Assembly (NCBI GenBank): GCA_008015565.1
Contig: SSFV01000090.1
Span: 1-45,085 of the forward strand
Length of the DNA stretch: 45,085 bases
Direction of reading: 5' to 3'
Source: Nitrosomonas sp.
GTDB taxonomy: Bacteria > Pseudomonadota > Gammaproteobacteria > Burkholderiales > Nitrosomonadaceae
Under the pieces are notes generated by a model. It had not been told where the DNA came from. It saw only the letters and a program-made list of their open reading frames with translations, and did not search any database. Positions within the stretch are counted from its first letter, which is position 1, and each line of letters begins with the position of its first letter. A program made the translations under genes and the position numbers. This document shows positions 17,518 through 29,457 of this stretch, one piece after another.

Positions 17518-18290
17518 TATTTTTTGCCCGTTGATTCTGAATTGTCAGTTTTTGCGGTGATATATTTTTTACTGACATCTACGATCGCAAGGTCGCTCAA
17601 CAGATTACGTCCGATGAGTACCTGATGATCGAATTTATTGCGATTTTCAAGTGTAAAATCTATTTGTTCATTAATATCCGCGAGCATAACACGTATTCTG
17701 ACAACCGGCCGCCGTTGCGATTCTTTGTCACCGCGCTCTTTGATGCGCACGTGACGACGCAATCGCCGGGTAAGCTCAATTAATTCCCCGCTTTGCGGAT
17801 GATGCATTTTGAATTTCACAAAAGGTTTTCCGTCTCGCTCAAATTCAACTATATCCATCGCATGTAATGAAGACGTACGGGCACCGGTATCGATGCGCGC
17901 ACTGAATGCCAATCCCGGTGGATCGAGATGCACATACTCGAGTTCTCCTAACAGTGTTTTGGTTTCAGTGTTAACTGGAGCATCCCGGTTGGAGTCATCG
18001 GCATTGGGCAACTCACATGAACAATTATTAGGGGCGATTTGGCTGGAATCCTCGTTATTTTCGAGAATTTTATCGGACTCATTTTTTTCCAAAGATTTCT
18101 TTTGTTCTACCAATTCGGCAAATAACGTAACCAGTTCGGATTCTCTGGCACTAATACGTGCTTCGCGTTCAGCAAGTGTTTGTTCATGATTATCGCAGGC
18201 TGAAAATAAAAGCAATGCAAAAAGGCTGAAAAAGGATTTGTAATTGATAGATGTAGATGTTAATGATGAATGCAGCACACTAATTCTCAT
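17517..18290 (-). CDS. Lipoprotein with retropepsin-like 'ATP-dependent zinc protease' (RimK/LysX-associated) domain
   Basis: The 257-residue product starts with a signal peptide ending in a lipobox-like LFSAC (about residue 32), followed by a heptad-rich coiled segment (LAEREARISARESELVTLFAELVEQKKSLEK) and a Ser/Asn linker. From about residue 110 there is a DUF785-type aspartic-protease-like domain with the active-site triad-like ARIDTGARTSSLHA, the matching strand HQVLIGRNLLSDLAIVDVSKKYI, and an arginine-rich middle (TRRLRRHVRIKERG). The database label 'zinc protease' is historical. The DTGA motif points to a retropepsin fold. It is first in the trio, overlapping the 7TM gene by one base. 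Confidence 0.88.
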   Translation of the reverse strand: MRISVLHSSLTSTSINYKSFFSLFALLLFSACDNHEQTLAEREARISARESELVTLFAELVEQKKSLEKNESDKILENNEDSSQIAPNNCSCELPNADDSNRDAPVNTETKTLLGELEYVHLDPPGLAFSARIDTGARTSSLHAMDIVEFERDGKPFVKFKMHHPQSGELIELTRRLRRHVRIKERGDKESQRRPVVRIRVMLADINEQIDFTLENRNKFDHQVLIGRNLLSDLAIVDVSKKYITAKTDNSESTGKK

Positions 18291-18422
18291 AAGTAATTTG
18301 TTTTAATTTTATTAGGTATGACATGACAGAATTATTACTGACTCTGCACTTTGCCAGCCTAAATACATCGGAGTATGTCAGAGGTCAAAGGAAACGCAGC
18401 AATTGTGCGAAGCCAAACCGTG

Positions 18423-18827
18423 TCAGGGTGTTGTCAAGTTGATCGATAGCGTTTGGGTTTTGTAGGTGCAGGCATAGCGATGGATTTCCAAGCAGTGCGA
18501 AGTAATAATGAGTTGATAGTTTCCAGGTTTTTCATCGCGCGTATCAAACTTGAATTCAAAGCGGCCATTGGCATCGCTGGGATACGATTGATCGGCGGCA
18601 ACAGTGCCATCCTCCCGCGTGAGTTTGAAATTGAGTAAAACATCCGGTGCGGGTTGTGCGTTATATTCAACCCATCCATATAAAGTGATCGTTTCGCCAA
18701 CATGATATTGCGCTTGGGGATTCTCAAGAATAGGCTGTGAAATATGCGTTGCCAATGCGTTACCGTTCAGGCTGGCTAGGAAGATTAAAGCAATGAACAA
18801 GGAATTATAAATTTTTTTTGAGGTCAT
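18423..18827 (-). CDS. Secreted Ig-like/beta-sandwich hypothetical protein
   Basis: The 134-residue protein has a clear Sec signal peptide (MTSKKIYNSLFIALIFLASLNGNALA, cleavage near residue 26). A domain with carboxypeptidase-regulatory or bacterial Ig-like strands follows (YHVGETITLYGWVEYNAQPAPDVLLNFKLTREDGTVAADQSYPSDANGRFEFKFDTRDEKPGNYQLII). Two Cys (SHCLEIHRYACTYK) could form a disulfide in the periplasm. It lies between the trio and lpdA on the same strand, with gaps of more than 60 bases on both sides. No function can be named. Confidence 0.75.
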   Translation of the reverse strand: MTSKKIYNSLFIALIFLASLNGNALATHISQPILENPQAQYHVGETITLYGWVEYNAQPAPDVLLNFKLTREDGTVAADQSYPSDANGRFEFKFDTRDEKPGNYQLIITSHCLEIHRYACTYKTQTLSINLTTP

Positions 18828-18890
18828 GATTTCTTTAAAAATAATGGTTATAGCGCATTGAAATTAGGCCTTAACTCCGGCATGGATAAT

Positions 18891-20660
18891 TTATTGCTTT
18901 GGTATGAAGAGGTCGGTAATAGTTCCTTCCGCCATCTCAGCCGCAAACAGTATGGTTTCTGAAAGCGTTGGATGCGGGTGACTGGATAGGCTGATGTCTT
19001 GCATGTCCGCTCCCATTTCTAACGCCAATACCGTTTCGGCGATCAATTCACCCGCGTTGATGCCTACCATACCGGCGCCCAAGATACGGCGCGTATTTTT
19101 ATCCAGCAGCAATTGCGTCAATCCTTCCTCACGTGCCATGGATATTGCACGCCCGCTTGCAGCCCATGGAAAGCTGGCTTTCTCGTAATCGATGCCTTGT
19201 TTGATGGCTTCTTTTTCAGTTAATCCCATCCAAGCGATTTCAGGATCGGTATAGGCCACGGAAGGAATTGTGCGGGCATCGAAAATAACTTTGTGTCCGA
19301 CTATGATTTCTGCAGCCAGTTTACCTTCATACGTAGCCTTATGTGCCAGCATCGGCTCACCGGCGATATCTCCTATTGCAAAGATATGCGGCAAATTGGT
19401 ACGCATTTGCTGGTCTACAATAATAAATCCGCGTTCATCGAGCTGTATACCGATTTCTTCCGCACCGATCGTGCCCCCATTCGGGCGCCGCCCGACCGCT
19501 ACTAAAATACTGTCATAAGTTTGCGGTTGCGGTGCATTGTCGCCTTCAAACGCGACAATTAATCCTGCTTTGCTTGGCTCAATTTTTGTAACTTTGGTTT
19601 TGAGATAAATCGCTTCATAACTTTTACTGATGCGGCGGTGCAATGGTTTGACCAGATCGGCATCAGCGCCGGGAATCAATTGGTCCAGCCATTCCACCAC
19701 GCTGATTTTACTACCGAGTGCATCGTAGACGGTGGCCATTTCCAGGCCGATAATGCCGCCGCCGATAACCAGCATGCGCTGAGGCACTGCTTGCAATTCA
19801 AGCGCCCCAGTGGAATCTATCAATCTCGGATCACCATAGGGAAAACCGGGAATGCGGGTAGGGCTGGAACCGGCAGCGATAATACAGTTGTCGAATGAAA
19901 CGGTTTTTTGGCCTGAGGGCGTGTCAACTCGAATCGAATGGGGTGTAATCAATTTACCCGTGCCTTGGATGACTTCCACTCTGCGTTGTTTAGCCAGAGA
20001 TTTCAATCCTTTGGTCAGTTTGCCAATGACTGAAGTCTTCCAGCTGCGTAATTTTTCTAGATCGACTTTGGGCTTATTAAAAACAATCCCGTGCGCTTCA
20101 ACCGCTTTTGCTTCGGTAATGACTTTTGCCACGTGCAACAAAGCCTTAGAGGGAATGCAACCAACATTTAAACATACACCGCCTAATGTTGTATGGCGTT
20201 CGATAAGCACCACTTTTTTGCCCAGATCAGCCGCGCGAAAGGCAGCAGTATAACCACCGGGGCCGGCGCCGAGCACGACCACATCCGCATGGATATCGCC
20301 CGGTGCTACGGATTCGGAGGATGCAGGCACTGTCGCAGTGATAGACGCGGTATTTGGGGATACCGGTTTTTCAGTGGTTTGTGTTGCGGTTTGGGGGCGC
20401 GCTGAATCTTCAGGTTGGTCTGCCAATGCCAAAGTCAGGATGACTGAACCCTCGGAAACTTTATCGCCCGTTTTGATTTTGATTTCCTGAACTAATCCGG
20501 CATGCGGAGACGGCACTTCCATTGATGCCTTGTCTGTCTCCAGCGTGATCAACGATGTTTCTTTTGCGACGGTGTCGCCAGGTGCAACAAGTATTTCAGT
20601 AACCGGAACATCCTTGAAATCACCGATATCGGGGATTTTTATTTCAACAATTCGTGTCAT
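18891..20660 (-). CDS. lpdA: Dihydrolipoyl dehydrogenase with N-terminal lipoyl domain (E3)
   Basis: E3 reoxidises dihydrolipoamide of 2-oxoacid dehydrogenase complexes using FAD and NAD+. The 589-residue length reflects an extra N-terminal lipoyl domain (1-80) with lipoylation site Lys44 in ETDKASM, then a Pro/Thr/Ala-rich linker (80-120). The FAD motif VVVLGAGPGGYTAAFRAADLG, redox disulfide GGVCLNVGCIPSK (Cys161/Cys166), NAD motif VIGGGIIGLEMA, and C-terminal His-Glu dyad region (SSHPHPTLSE) follow. An AAGAAGG ribosome binding site lies five bases before the ATG. Lipoyl-E3 fusions are typical of betaproteobacterial pyruvate dehydrogenase operons, yet aceE and aceF are not adjacent. proA lies 48 bases upstream on the same strand. 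Confidence 0.97.
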   Translation of the reverse strand: MTRIVEIKIPDIGDFKDVPVTEILVAPGDTVAKETSLITLETDKASMEVPSPHAGLVQEIKIKTGDKVSEGSVILTLALADQPEDSARPQTATQTTEKPVSPNTASITATVPASSESVAPGDIHADVVVLGAGPGGYTAAFRAADLGKKVVLIERHTTLGGVCLNVGCIPSKALLHVAKVITEAKAVEAHGIVFNKPKVDLEKLRSWKTSVIGKLTKGLKSLAKQRRVEVIQGTGKLITPHSIRVDTPSGQKTVSFDNCIIAAGSSPTRIPGFPYGDPRLIDSTGALELQAVPQRMLVIGGGIIGLEMATVYDALGSKISVVEWLDQLIPGADADLVKPLHRRISKSYEAIYLKTKVTKIEPSKAGLIVAFEGDNAPQPQTYDSILVAVGRRPNGGTIGAEEIGIQLDERGFIIVDQQMRTNLPHIFAIGDIAGEPMLAHKATYEGKLAAEIIVGHKVIFDARTIPSVAYTDPEIAWMGLTEKEAIKQGIDYEKASFPWAASGRAISMAREEGLTQLLLDKNTRRILGAGMVGINAGELIAETVLALEMGADMQDISLSSHPHPTLSETILFAAEMAEGTITDLFIPKQ

Positions 20661-20708
20661 AACAGCCTTCTTGGCAGAGCATTGATTTTCCTGATGGGAA
20701 AAGGATAT

Positions 20709-21974
20709 TTATTGTCTTAACTGGCCATCACCCAGTACGATAAATTTCTGACTGGTCAATCCTTCCAGACCAATCGGACCACGTGCGTGGATTTTGTCTG
20801 TCGAAATACCGATTTCCGCACCCAGGCCATACTCGAATCCATCTGCAAATCGGGTGGTGGTATTGACCATCACCGAACTGGAATCGACTTCGCGTAAGAA
20901 CCGGCGCGCCCGGCTATAGTTCTCGGTGACAATCGCGTCGGTATGTTGCGAGCCATATTTCGTAATATGATCGATTGCTTGATCCAATCCGTCGACAATG
21001 CGGATACTGAGTACCGGTGCCAGATATTCTTCATACCAATCCTGCTCGGTAGCTGCATTCATTTGCGGGACGATTTTGCGGGCAGCTTCGTCGCCGCGCA
21101 ATTCCACACCTTTATCGAAATAAATCTTGCTTAATACCGGTAATAGTTTTTGCGCAATGTCAGTATGAATGAGCAATGTTTCCATGGTATTGCAAGTGCC
21201 ATACCGCTGTGTTTTGGCGTTATCGGCGATATTAATGGCTTTGTCGAAATTTGCCTGATCGTCAATGTAGACATGGCAAACACCGTCCAGATGCTTGATC
21301 ACCGGGATGCGGGCCTCATTGGCGATACGTTCGATCAAACCTTTTCCGCCGCGCGGTACGATGACATCGACAAAATCCTTCATCGTAATCAATTCTCCAA
21401 CTGCCGCACGATCAGTCGTTTCGATCACTTGTACCGCCGCTTCCGGCAAACCGGCCAATCGCAGGCCTTCTTTCACACAGGCTGCGATAGCTTGATTGCT
21501 GTGTATGGCTTCGGAACCGCCACGCAAAATAGCCGCATTGCCAGCTTTCAAGCACAACCCTGCAGCGTCGGCCGTTACATTCGGGCGCGCTTCATAAATG
21601 ATGCCGATAACGCCCAGCGGCACCCGCATTTTTCCTACTTGAATACCGGATGGGCGGTAATTCAACCCGCTGATTTCACCCACCGGATCAGCCAATGCCG
21701 CTATTTGCATTAAACCTTCCGCCATGGTGTGCAGAGCTTTGGCCGATAAAGCCAAACGGTCGATCATCGCAGCTTCCAAGCCCTTGGCGCGCGCATTGTC
21801 AAGATCCTTGGCATTAGCCGCCAATAATAAAGCTTCATCACGCCGGATAGCATTGGCCATCGCAGCCAATGCATGATTTTTGGCCGCCGTATCCGCTTTG
21901 GCAACCAAACGAGAAGCCGCACGTGCTTGTTGTCCGACGGATTGCATGTAAGTTTTAATGTCTGTGGTGTTCAT
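20709..21974 (-). CDS. proA: Glutamate-5-semialdehyde dehydrogenase (gamma-glutamyl phosphate reductase)
   Basis: ProA reduces gamma-glutamyl phosphate to glutamate semialdehyde with NADPH in proline synthesis. The 421-residue protein carries the aldehyde-dehydrogenase fold with the family pattern [38 protein letters not shown] and the catalytic Cys261 in [13 protein letters not shown]. It ends with the typical [19 protein letters not shown]. The usual partner proB is not adjacent, and lpdA follows 48 bases downstream. The ribosome binding site is weak. Confidence 0.97.
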   Translation of the reverse strand: MNTTDIKTYMQSVGQQARAASRLVAKADTAAKNHALAAMANAIRRDEALLLAANAKDLDNARAKGLEAAMIDRLALSAKALHTMAEGLMQIAALADPVGEISGLNYRPSGIQVGKMRVPLGVIGIIYEARPNVTADAAGLCLKAGNAAILRGGSEAIHSNQAIAACVKEGLRLAGLPEAAVQVIETTDRAAVGELITMKDFVDVIVPRGGKGLIERIANEARIPVIKHLDGVCHVYIDDQANFDKAINIADNAKTQRYGTCNTMETLLIHTDIAQKLLPVLSKIYFDKGVELRGDEAARKIVPQMNAATEQDWYEEYLAPVLSIRIVDGLDQAIDHITKYGSQHTDAIVTENYSRARRFLREVDSSSVMVNTTTRFADGFEYGLGAEIGISTDKIHARGPIGLEGLTSQKFIVLGDGQLRQ

Positions 21975-22234
21975 GAGTTTACATTTAACCGCTAATCAGT
22001 AGTAATCAATTATTTGTATGGAATTATAGTACAAGATGATGGTTGTAACGAATTGAGATACACGTCGGCAAATAGCGGTAATGTTATGGGAAGGCAAAGA
22101 AATACGAACAAGCAATATTAAGAAATAGCTTCGATAACTTGCTTTTATTCTGAAATTATCCAGGCAGTTATTGAGATAACCTGCCAGATGTGAATGTAAA
22201 CTGTCATTGAGTGGTTTAGGTGAGAAGGATATTT
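21975..22234. other. Divergent intergenic region proA / HDOD gene
   Basis: This 260-base stretch separates divergent genes and should hold both promoters. I see no RNA gene or strong hairpin in it. Confidence 0.4.
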
Positions 22235-23095
22235 ATGGAAAAAAGTGCGATATTGAGCGTATTGGCTGACGAAGTGGAGCAAGGAAGGTTGGTTTTTCCG
22301 ACTTCAGCCAACGCGGCAATTAAGATCAAAGAGAAGCTGGAAGATCCCGATTGCAATCTTGATTCGGTTATTCGATTTATCCAAATCGAGCCGCTATTGT
22401 CCACAAAGGTGGTAGCTATAGCCAATTCGGTTGTTTTTAACCGTTCCGGGAGAAAAATCACCGATGTGCGGTCGGCAGTCACGCTCATCGGGATGCGGAC
22501 AATACGCAATTTGGCCACGGCGATTGTCGTGCAGCAACTCGCAGGATCACAATTAAAAAGTCCGATTGCCACACAATTATGGAAACACTCTGCGCACGTA
22601 GCTGCGCTCGCGCAAGTGATAGCACGCCGTGTTACCGCTCAGGATCCTGATACTGCGATGTTTGCCGGCATGATTCATGAGATTAGCTGGTTTTATCTAT
22701 TGGCAAGGGAGAAGCATTATCCTGGATTGGTGGATGAAAGTTTGGCCAGTGCATGGTCCAGTGACGAAGATCTGGAAAATGAAAGCGAACTGGAATGTGA
22801 GATTAAAATAGGTACTGCGATTCTTAAAGCGCTTCTGGTTCCCAAGCCTGTGCTTGAAAGCATTATTTGCCTGTGGGAAGGTTATCTGGCTTTTCCGCCC
22901 AACACATTGGGCGATACGCTGCTGTTTGCTGATCAGTTAGCGCCAGTCAAGTCTCCTTTTGCATTGCCTTCGCATCAAACAGGCGACGATATCATTGGAA
23001 ACTTTGATGCACTTGCCGGACAGGAAGCATTGAGCAGTATCATTAAAGACTCACAAGATGAAGTCAGCTCACTGACCGAAGCGTTGTGCGCTTGA
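22235..23095 (+). CDS. HDOD-domain signalling protein
   Basis: I chose the ATG at 22235 (MEKSAILSVLADEVEQG), which has AAGG six bases upstream, over the GTG at 22220. The 286-residue protein matches the HDOD domain, a degenerate HD relative without the phosphohydrolase metal ligands. It has a helical N-terminus (LVFPTSANAAIKIKEKLEDPDCNLDSVIRFIQIEPLLSTKVVAIANS) and the central run VRSAVTLIGMRTIRNLATAIVVQQL. FAGMIHEISWFYLLAR follows in the region where true HD proteins carry their HD pair. HDOD proteins take part in signalling linked to motility, stress or c-di-GMP, but no partner is encoded nearby. Confidence 0.9.
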   Translation: MEKSAILSVLADEVEQGRLVFPTSANAAIKIKEKLEDPDCNLDSVIRFIQIEPLLSTKVVAIANSVVFNRSGRKITDVRSAVTLIGMRTIRNLATAIVVQQLAGSQLKSPIATQLWKHSAHVAALAQVIARRVTAQDPDTAMFAGMIHEISWFYLLAREKHYPGLVDESLASAWSSDEDLENESELECEIKIGTAILKALLVPKPVLESIICLWEGYLAFPPNTLGDTLLFADQLAPVKSPFALPSHQTGDDIIGNFDALAGQEALSSIIKDSQDEVSSLTEALCA

Positions 23096-23102
23096 TCGCT
23101 TG

Positions 23103-23345
23103 TTATTTCAGCTTATTTTCACTTTCGGTTTGTTTTTTGTATGTCTCATAAGCAGTGCTTGCATTGTTTAAGCAGCGTTCGCGTTCTGGTTGGTCTATCA
23201 ATGTGTGACATTGGTTGCGCTGCCATGCTTGGCCGGTGGTGTAAAGTTGCTGTGTAGAGCAGCCTGGCTGAATTACCGCGGAGATTGTCAATATGGCCAC
23301 GATGATTAGTAATCTCTGTGACCGGCTGGAATTCGAATGACGCAT
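23103..23345 (-). CDS. Small lipoprotein-like hypothetical protein
   Basis: The 80-residue product has a basic N-terminus, a hydrophobic stretch (LLIIVAILTISAVIQPGC) ending in a lipobox-like QPGC, and then STQQLYTTGQAWQRNQCHTLIDQPERERCLNNASTAYETYKKQ with two further Cys that could pair. The conserved look of GQAWQRNxC...DQPERxRCL suggests a genuine small envelope lipoprotein of proteobacteria. The function is unknown. It lies 7 bases from the end of the convergent HDOD gene and downstream of the broken VOC gene. Confidence 0.7.
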   Translation of the reverse strand: MRHSNSSRSQRLLIIVAILTISAVIQPGCSTQQLYTTGQAWQRNQCHTLIDQPERERCLNNASTAYETYKKQTESENKLK

Positions 23346-23359
23346 TAACTATTTCAGCG

Positions 23360-23778
23360 CTAAGGTACCACATTAATCATCCAGCTAACGCCAAAACGGT
23401 CGGTAAGCATGCCAAATCTCGGTGACCAGAAGGTTTTGGATAGCGCCATTTGCACCTCACCACCCTCGCAAAGTGCCGTAAAGAACCGGTCTGCTTCGGT
23501 TTCGGTGGTGACCTGAATAGAAAGCGAAAAACCGTTAAAACGCTGACCTTCTTCACAGCCATCGGAAGCCATAAGTATGTTGTTCCCGACGCGAAAACTA
23601 GTGTGCATAATTTTGTTTTCAAAGCCTGCTGGAAGCATGCCCGGCGGTGGTGGCTCCGGGCTGTCTTGATAACGTATGAGTAAATCCACTTCCGCACCCA
23701 AGGCGCTTTGGTAGAAATTCAACGCTCTTCACAGCGGCCGCCAAAAATCAGATAAGGTTGAATGATCGGGCTTGGCAT
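23360..23778 (-). pseudogene. PhnB-like VOC protein, frameshifted near the N-terminus
   Basis: The real start is the ATG at 23778, with AAGGAG six bases upstream, reading MPSPIIQPYLIFGGRCEER before a stop. One base later in frame the protein continues as LNFYQSALGAEVDLLIRYQDSPEPPPPGML...WSPRFGMLTDRFGVSWMINVVP, the usual body of PhnB/YjdN-type glyoxalase-fold proteins. GAAGAGCGTTGAAT would be expected as GAAGAGGCGTTGAAT, so one G is missing near 23730. The track ORF starts at an internal Met and lacks the first beta strand. The family's function is poorly known. Either the base is a sequencing loss or the gene is newly broken. Confidence 0.85.
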
Positions 23779-23872
23779 AATGATCTCCTTGGATTTGAAA
23801 TAAATTGCTATGCAAGAAATAAAATAACGCGCTTTAGAAATTATAATGCAAGCTTGTTCAAATTTTAACCGG

Positions 23873-24883
23873 TCAAGTTTTAGCTACCGCAAAGCGTAAA
23901 CCTAATTGCAGCAACTCTTCCCAACTGTCACCCCGTGCGACGCCTTTGATGATACGATCGATTTCCGCAGCGTGTGACAATCCTTGCATCAGCAATTGCA
24001 TATTGATGCGCTTACAAGCAGCCATGACTGTTTTTTGCCGCTCACCCCAAATTTTTGCTGCTGACAATAATTGTGTTGCCGATTCGCCGGCGCCAAGACC
24101 CGCACGAATACTGATGAGTTGACGAATTTGCTCTGTCAGAGTGGCTAGAATCAGTAGCGGCGGGGTGCCTTCACCTTGTAAGCCGCTTAGAATGCGCGTG
24201 TAGCGGGTAGTATCGGCAGCCAGCATAGCATCGGATAACTGGTACACATCGTAGCGCGCAACATCCAGTACGGCATCTTTCACCTGCTCGCAACTCAGAT
24301 CGCCGGCGGGGTAAATTAATGCAAGTTTTTGGATTTCTTGGTATGCAGCGAGTAAATTGCCTTCAACCTGGTCAGCTAAAAATTGTAACGTAGCGGCATC
24401 AGTTCTTTGTCGTTGCCGAGTAAGTCGCTGTCCGATCCAACTGGGTAATTGTTGCCGCTCAATACTATAGATAGGGATTAGCGTTCCGTAATATTCAAGT
24501 GCTTTAAACCACTTGGCAGCTTGACTCTGCTTATCGATCTTAGGAAGCGTAACCAGTGTCAGGGCATCCAATGGCAAATTGCTGCAGAAAGTTTCAATGG
24601 CTTTGCCGCCTTCTTTGCCGGGTTTTCCGGAAGGCATGCGAATATCCAGGAACTTGCGTTCACCAAACAAAGATAGATTGGTTCCTGCGTTGAGCAGGTC
24701 CGACCAATCAAAGTGCTGATCGATGATGAATAGCTCGCGCTCGGTATAACCGTGCTGGCGTGCATACGTGCGGATGAGGTCAGCGGCTTCCATAATGAGC
24801 AACGTATCATTTCCCGATAATGTATACAATGACCCAGCCTGCTTTTGCAGGCTTTGCGATAATTGTTCAAGCTTTATTCGCAT
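23873..24883 (-). CDS. holA: DNA polymerase III delta subunit
   Basis: HolA is the wrench subunit of the clamp loader, opening the beta clamp at primed sites. The 336-residue length is typical. The N-terminal region (MRIKLEQLSQSLQKQAGSLYTLSGNDTLLIMEAADLIRTYARQHGYTERELFIIDQHFDW) and the central segment (LDALTLVTLPKIDKQSQAAKWFKALE, VEGNLLAAYQEIQKLALIYP) are characteristic of the family. It follows lptE by 42 bases in the conserved order leuS-lptE-holA. Confidence 0.95.
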   Translation of the reverse strand: MRIKLEQLSQSLQKQAGSLYTLSGNDTLLIMEAADLIRTYARQHGYTERELFIIDQHFDWSDLLNAGTNLSLFGERKFLDIRMPSGKPGKEGGKAIETFCSNLPLDALTLVTLPKIDKQSQAAKWFKALEYYGTLIPIYSIERQQLPSWIGQRLTRQRQRTDAATLQFLADQVEGNLLAAYQEIQKLALIYPAGDLSCEQVKDAVLDVARYDVYQLSDAMLAADTTRYTRILSGLQGEGTPPLLILATLTEQIRQLISIRAGLGAGESATQLLSAAKIWGERQKTVMAACKRINMQLLMQGLSHAAEIDRIIKGVARGDSWEELLQLGLRFAVAKT

Positions 24884-24925
24884 ACTGTTCAGCGACTTGC
24901 AAGAATAAGCTCAGTCAAATGCAAT

Positions 24926-25426
24926 TTAGTCGGGAAGCTTGGCTGCTGATAAGCGCCACAGAATTTGTTGAATGGCGTCACTTTGCATATCCCTTTGCAA
25001 CAGTCTTTCTTCTGCTTCTTTCGCAAGAATTTGCGCATCCAGGAATGGGAGAATACGTGTGATTGCGATTTCGGTATTGGGCACAATTTCAGTGCCTTGT
25101 TGATCAACCAGGCGGTAGACAACGCGGTAAATCAAATTAAAGTCGCGTACACGACCTCCCGCGGAGAGTGATAAGATCGCCTTTTCATGGATGGCACTGA
25201 TTACTTGCAGCGTTGCTTCGGCTGCTTCGGCATCGTGCACTACTTTGGTTGTCGATGAGATATTGATAGCACGCTCCAGATCCATACCAATTGTGTGACC
25301 GTCGGGCGCCGAGACGTAGAGCGTTTTGTATGGCAAGCTTGAAATTTGTCCGCGTAGCTTGAATCCGCAAGCCGCCAGTAAAGATAGCATTATTAGAATA
25401 ATAATCTTCTGTTTATTCAGCATCAT
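24926..25426 (-). CDS. lptE: LPS-assembly lipoprotein LptE
   Basis: LptE is the outer-membrane lipoprotein that plugs the LptD beta-barrel and helps place lipopolysaccharide on the cell surface. The 166-residue product starts with a lipoprotein signal peptide (MMLNKQKIIILIMLSLLAACGFKLRG; lipobox LAAC, Cys20). It continues with the family's typical start GFKLRGQISSLPYKTLYVSAPDGHTIGMDLERAI, a sheet region (DFNLIYRVVYRLVDQQGTEI), and a long C-terminal helix with paired charges (AKEAEERLLQRDMQSDAIQQILWRL). It lies 45 bases after leuS and 42 before holA. Confidence 0.93.
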   Translation of the reverse strand: MMLNKQKIIILIMLSLLAACGFKLRGQISSLPYKTLYVSAPDGHTIGMDLERAINISSTTKVVHDAEAAEATLQVISAIHEKAILSLSAGGRVRDFNLIYRVVYRLVDQQGTEIVPNTEIAITRILPFLDAQILAKEAEERLLQRDMQSDAIQQILWRLSAAKLPD

Positions 25427-25471
25427 AGGTCTTGAATATACAAACGATAACGGGTAATTCCGGCAGTAAAA

Positions 25472-28144
<2,673 letters not shown>

Positions 28145-28300
28145 CTAGCAGGCAGCAGTTTGTTTGTTTCATCGATAAATATTTGCCAGGCAATAAATAC
28201 ACTATCCGTGAGAAGAAAATGCTGCTTGTGCAATATAGCCGATCCAGATAATCGTCAACACAACGTTAAGAAGTTGTCCATGCATTACAATGTTGATAAA

Positions 28301-28507
28301 TCAATCTAGACGAAAGCCAATTTTTAATTTGACCTGGAAGTGCGCGATTTTTGAATCAACGATATGTCCACGCGTTTCCACGACCTCGAACCAATCAAGA
28401 TTGTGCAGACTTGAACCGGCTTTTGCGATTGCCTGCTGAATGGCATCGTCGCTGCTTTTAGTGGATGAGCCGACGATTTCAATAACTTTATAAACGTGAT
28501 CGCCCAT
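28301..28507 (-). CDS. Dodecin
   Basis: Dodecins are small flavin-binding proteins that assemble as dodecamers and store or buffer riboflavin-type flavins. The 68-residue length and the sequence MGDHVYKVIEIVGSSTKSSDDAIQQAIAKAGSSLHNLDWFEVVETRGHI...FQVKLKIGFRLD match the beta-alpha-beta-beta fold. The Trp in LDWFEV is the residue that stacks on the flavin ring. It stands alone between leuS and the divergent M48 gene. Confidence 0.93.
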   Translation of the reverse strand: MGDHVYKVIEIVGSSTKSSDDAIQQAIAKAGSSLHNLDWFEVVETRGHIVDSKIAHFQVKLKIGFRLD

Positions 28508-28670
28508 TTTGGAATTCCTCTTTATATGATGGAAAAAAGCGTTATATCATATTTTATGCTATTAACCATATTGAAAACAGTTAAATGTAATCCTCTGATA
28601 AATTGCCGGTTAGCCCGGCGATACAGAACTATGTAATAAAATTTTATTCATTTCTATGGAGCTGTTTACC

Positions 28671-29453
28671 ATGAAACACCGATTGATACTTATATTATCG
28701 ATACTATTTCTTGCGGCCTGTGCGACGACGCCAACCGGCAGGAATCAACTGGCTTTTATGCCCGACGCGGAATTGGATGCTATGGGATTGCAAGCTTTTT
28801 CGGATATGAAAAATGAAAAAAAGATTAGTCAAGATGCGCATGAAAACCAGTTTGTAAATTGCATTGCAAATGCTGTGACGCGCGAAGTAGGAGGTAGTTG
28901 GGAAGTGGTTGTATTCGAGGATAAAACACTCAATGCATTTGCCTTGCCAGGTAACAAAATCGGCGTGCATACAGGATTGGTCGACCTCGTGGATAACCAG
29001 GATCAATTGGCATCCGTCATTGGCCACGAAATCGGACACGTGCTGGCTCGCCATAGTAACGAAAGGATGTCACAGAAACTCGGCGCGCAGATGGGTGTAT
29101 CGCTGATTGCCGCAGTAGCGGCACCGCAGACAGCATTGGGACAAACTGCGCTTGGTTTGCTTGGGGTAGGCGCACAATATGGATTGATCATGCCATTTAG
29201 CCGTTTGCACGAAAGTGAGGCAGATGCGATTGGCATAGAGTTAATGGCAAAAGCCGGATTCAATCCGGCTGAAAGCATCACGTTATGGCAAAAGATGGCG
29301 CAAGCAAGTCAAGGCGGGCAACCGCCGGAATTTCTGTCAACGCATCCTTCCCATGAAACGCGCATTGACGATTTACATAAGCACCTGGTAAAAGCTAAAA
29401 ACCTGATGTTACAAGCGCATAAAGCAGGAAAAAAACCGAATTGTAAGAAATAA
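28671..29453 (+). CDS. M48-family metalloprotease lipoprotein (LoiP/YcaL-like)
   Basis: A periplasmic, membrane-anchored zinc protease of 260 residues. I chose ATG 28671 (MKHRLILILS), since GGAG lies nine bases upstream. The ATG at 28656 only adds MELFT. The signal peptide ends in the lipobox LAAC (Cys17). The zinc motif is HEIGH (His119, Glu120, His123) followed by VLARHSNERMSQK, and the third ligand Glu is in RLHESEADAIGIELMAKAGFNP. The C-terminal FLSTHPSHETRIDDL is the typical family closing motif. Such proteases handle misfolded envelope proteins. The gene stands alone. Confidence 0.94.
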   Translation: MKHRLILILSILFLAACATTPTGRNQLAFMPDAELDAMGLQAFSDMKNEKKISQDAHENQFVNCIANAVTREVGGSWEVVVFEDKTLNAFALPGNKIGVHTGLVDLVDNQDQLASVIGHEIGHVLARHSNERMSQKLGAQMGVSLIAAVAAPQTALGQTALGLLGVGAQYGLIMPFSRLHESEADAIGIELMAKAGFNPAESITLWQKMAQASQGGQPPEFLSTHPSHETRIDDLHKHLVKAKNLMLQAHKAGKKPNCKK

Positions 29454-29457
29454 TTAC

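Noticed and set aside
18891-21974. Pyruvate dehydrogenase operon
   Set aside because: Only the E3 gene is present. The neighbour is proA, and no aceE or aceF is visible.
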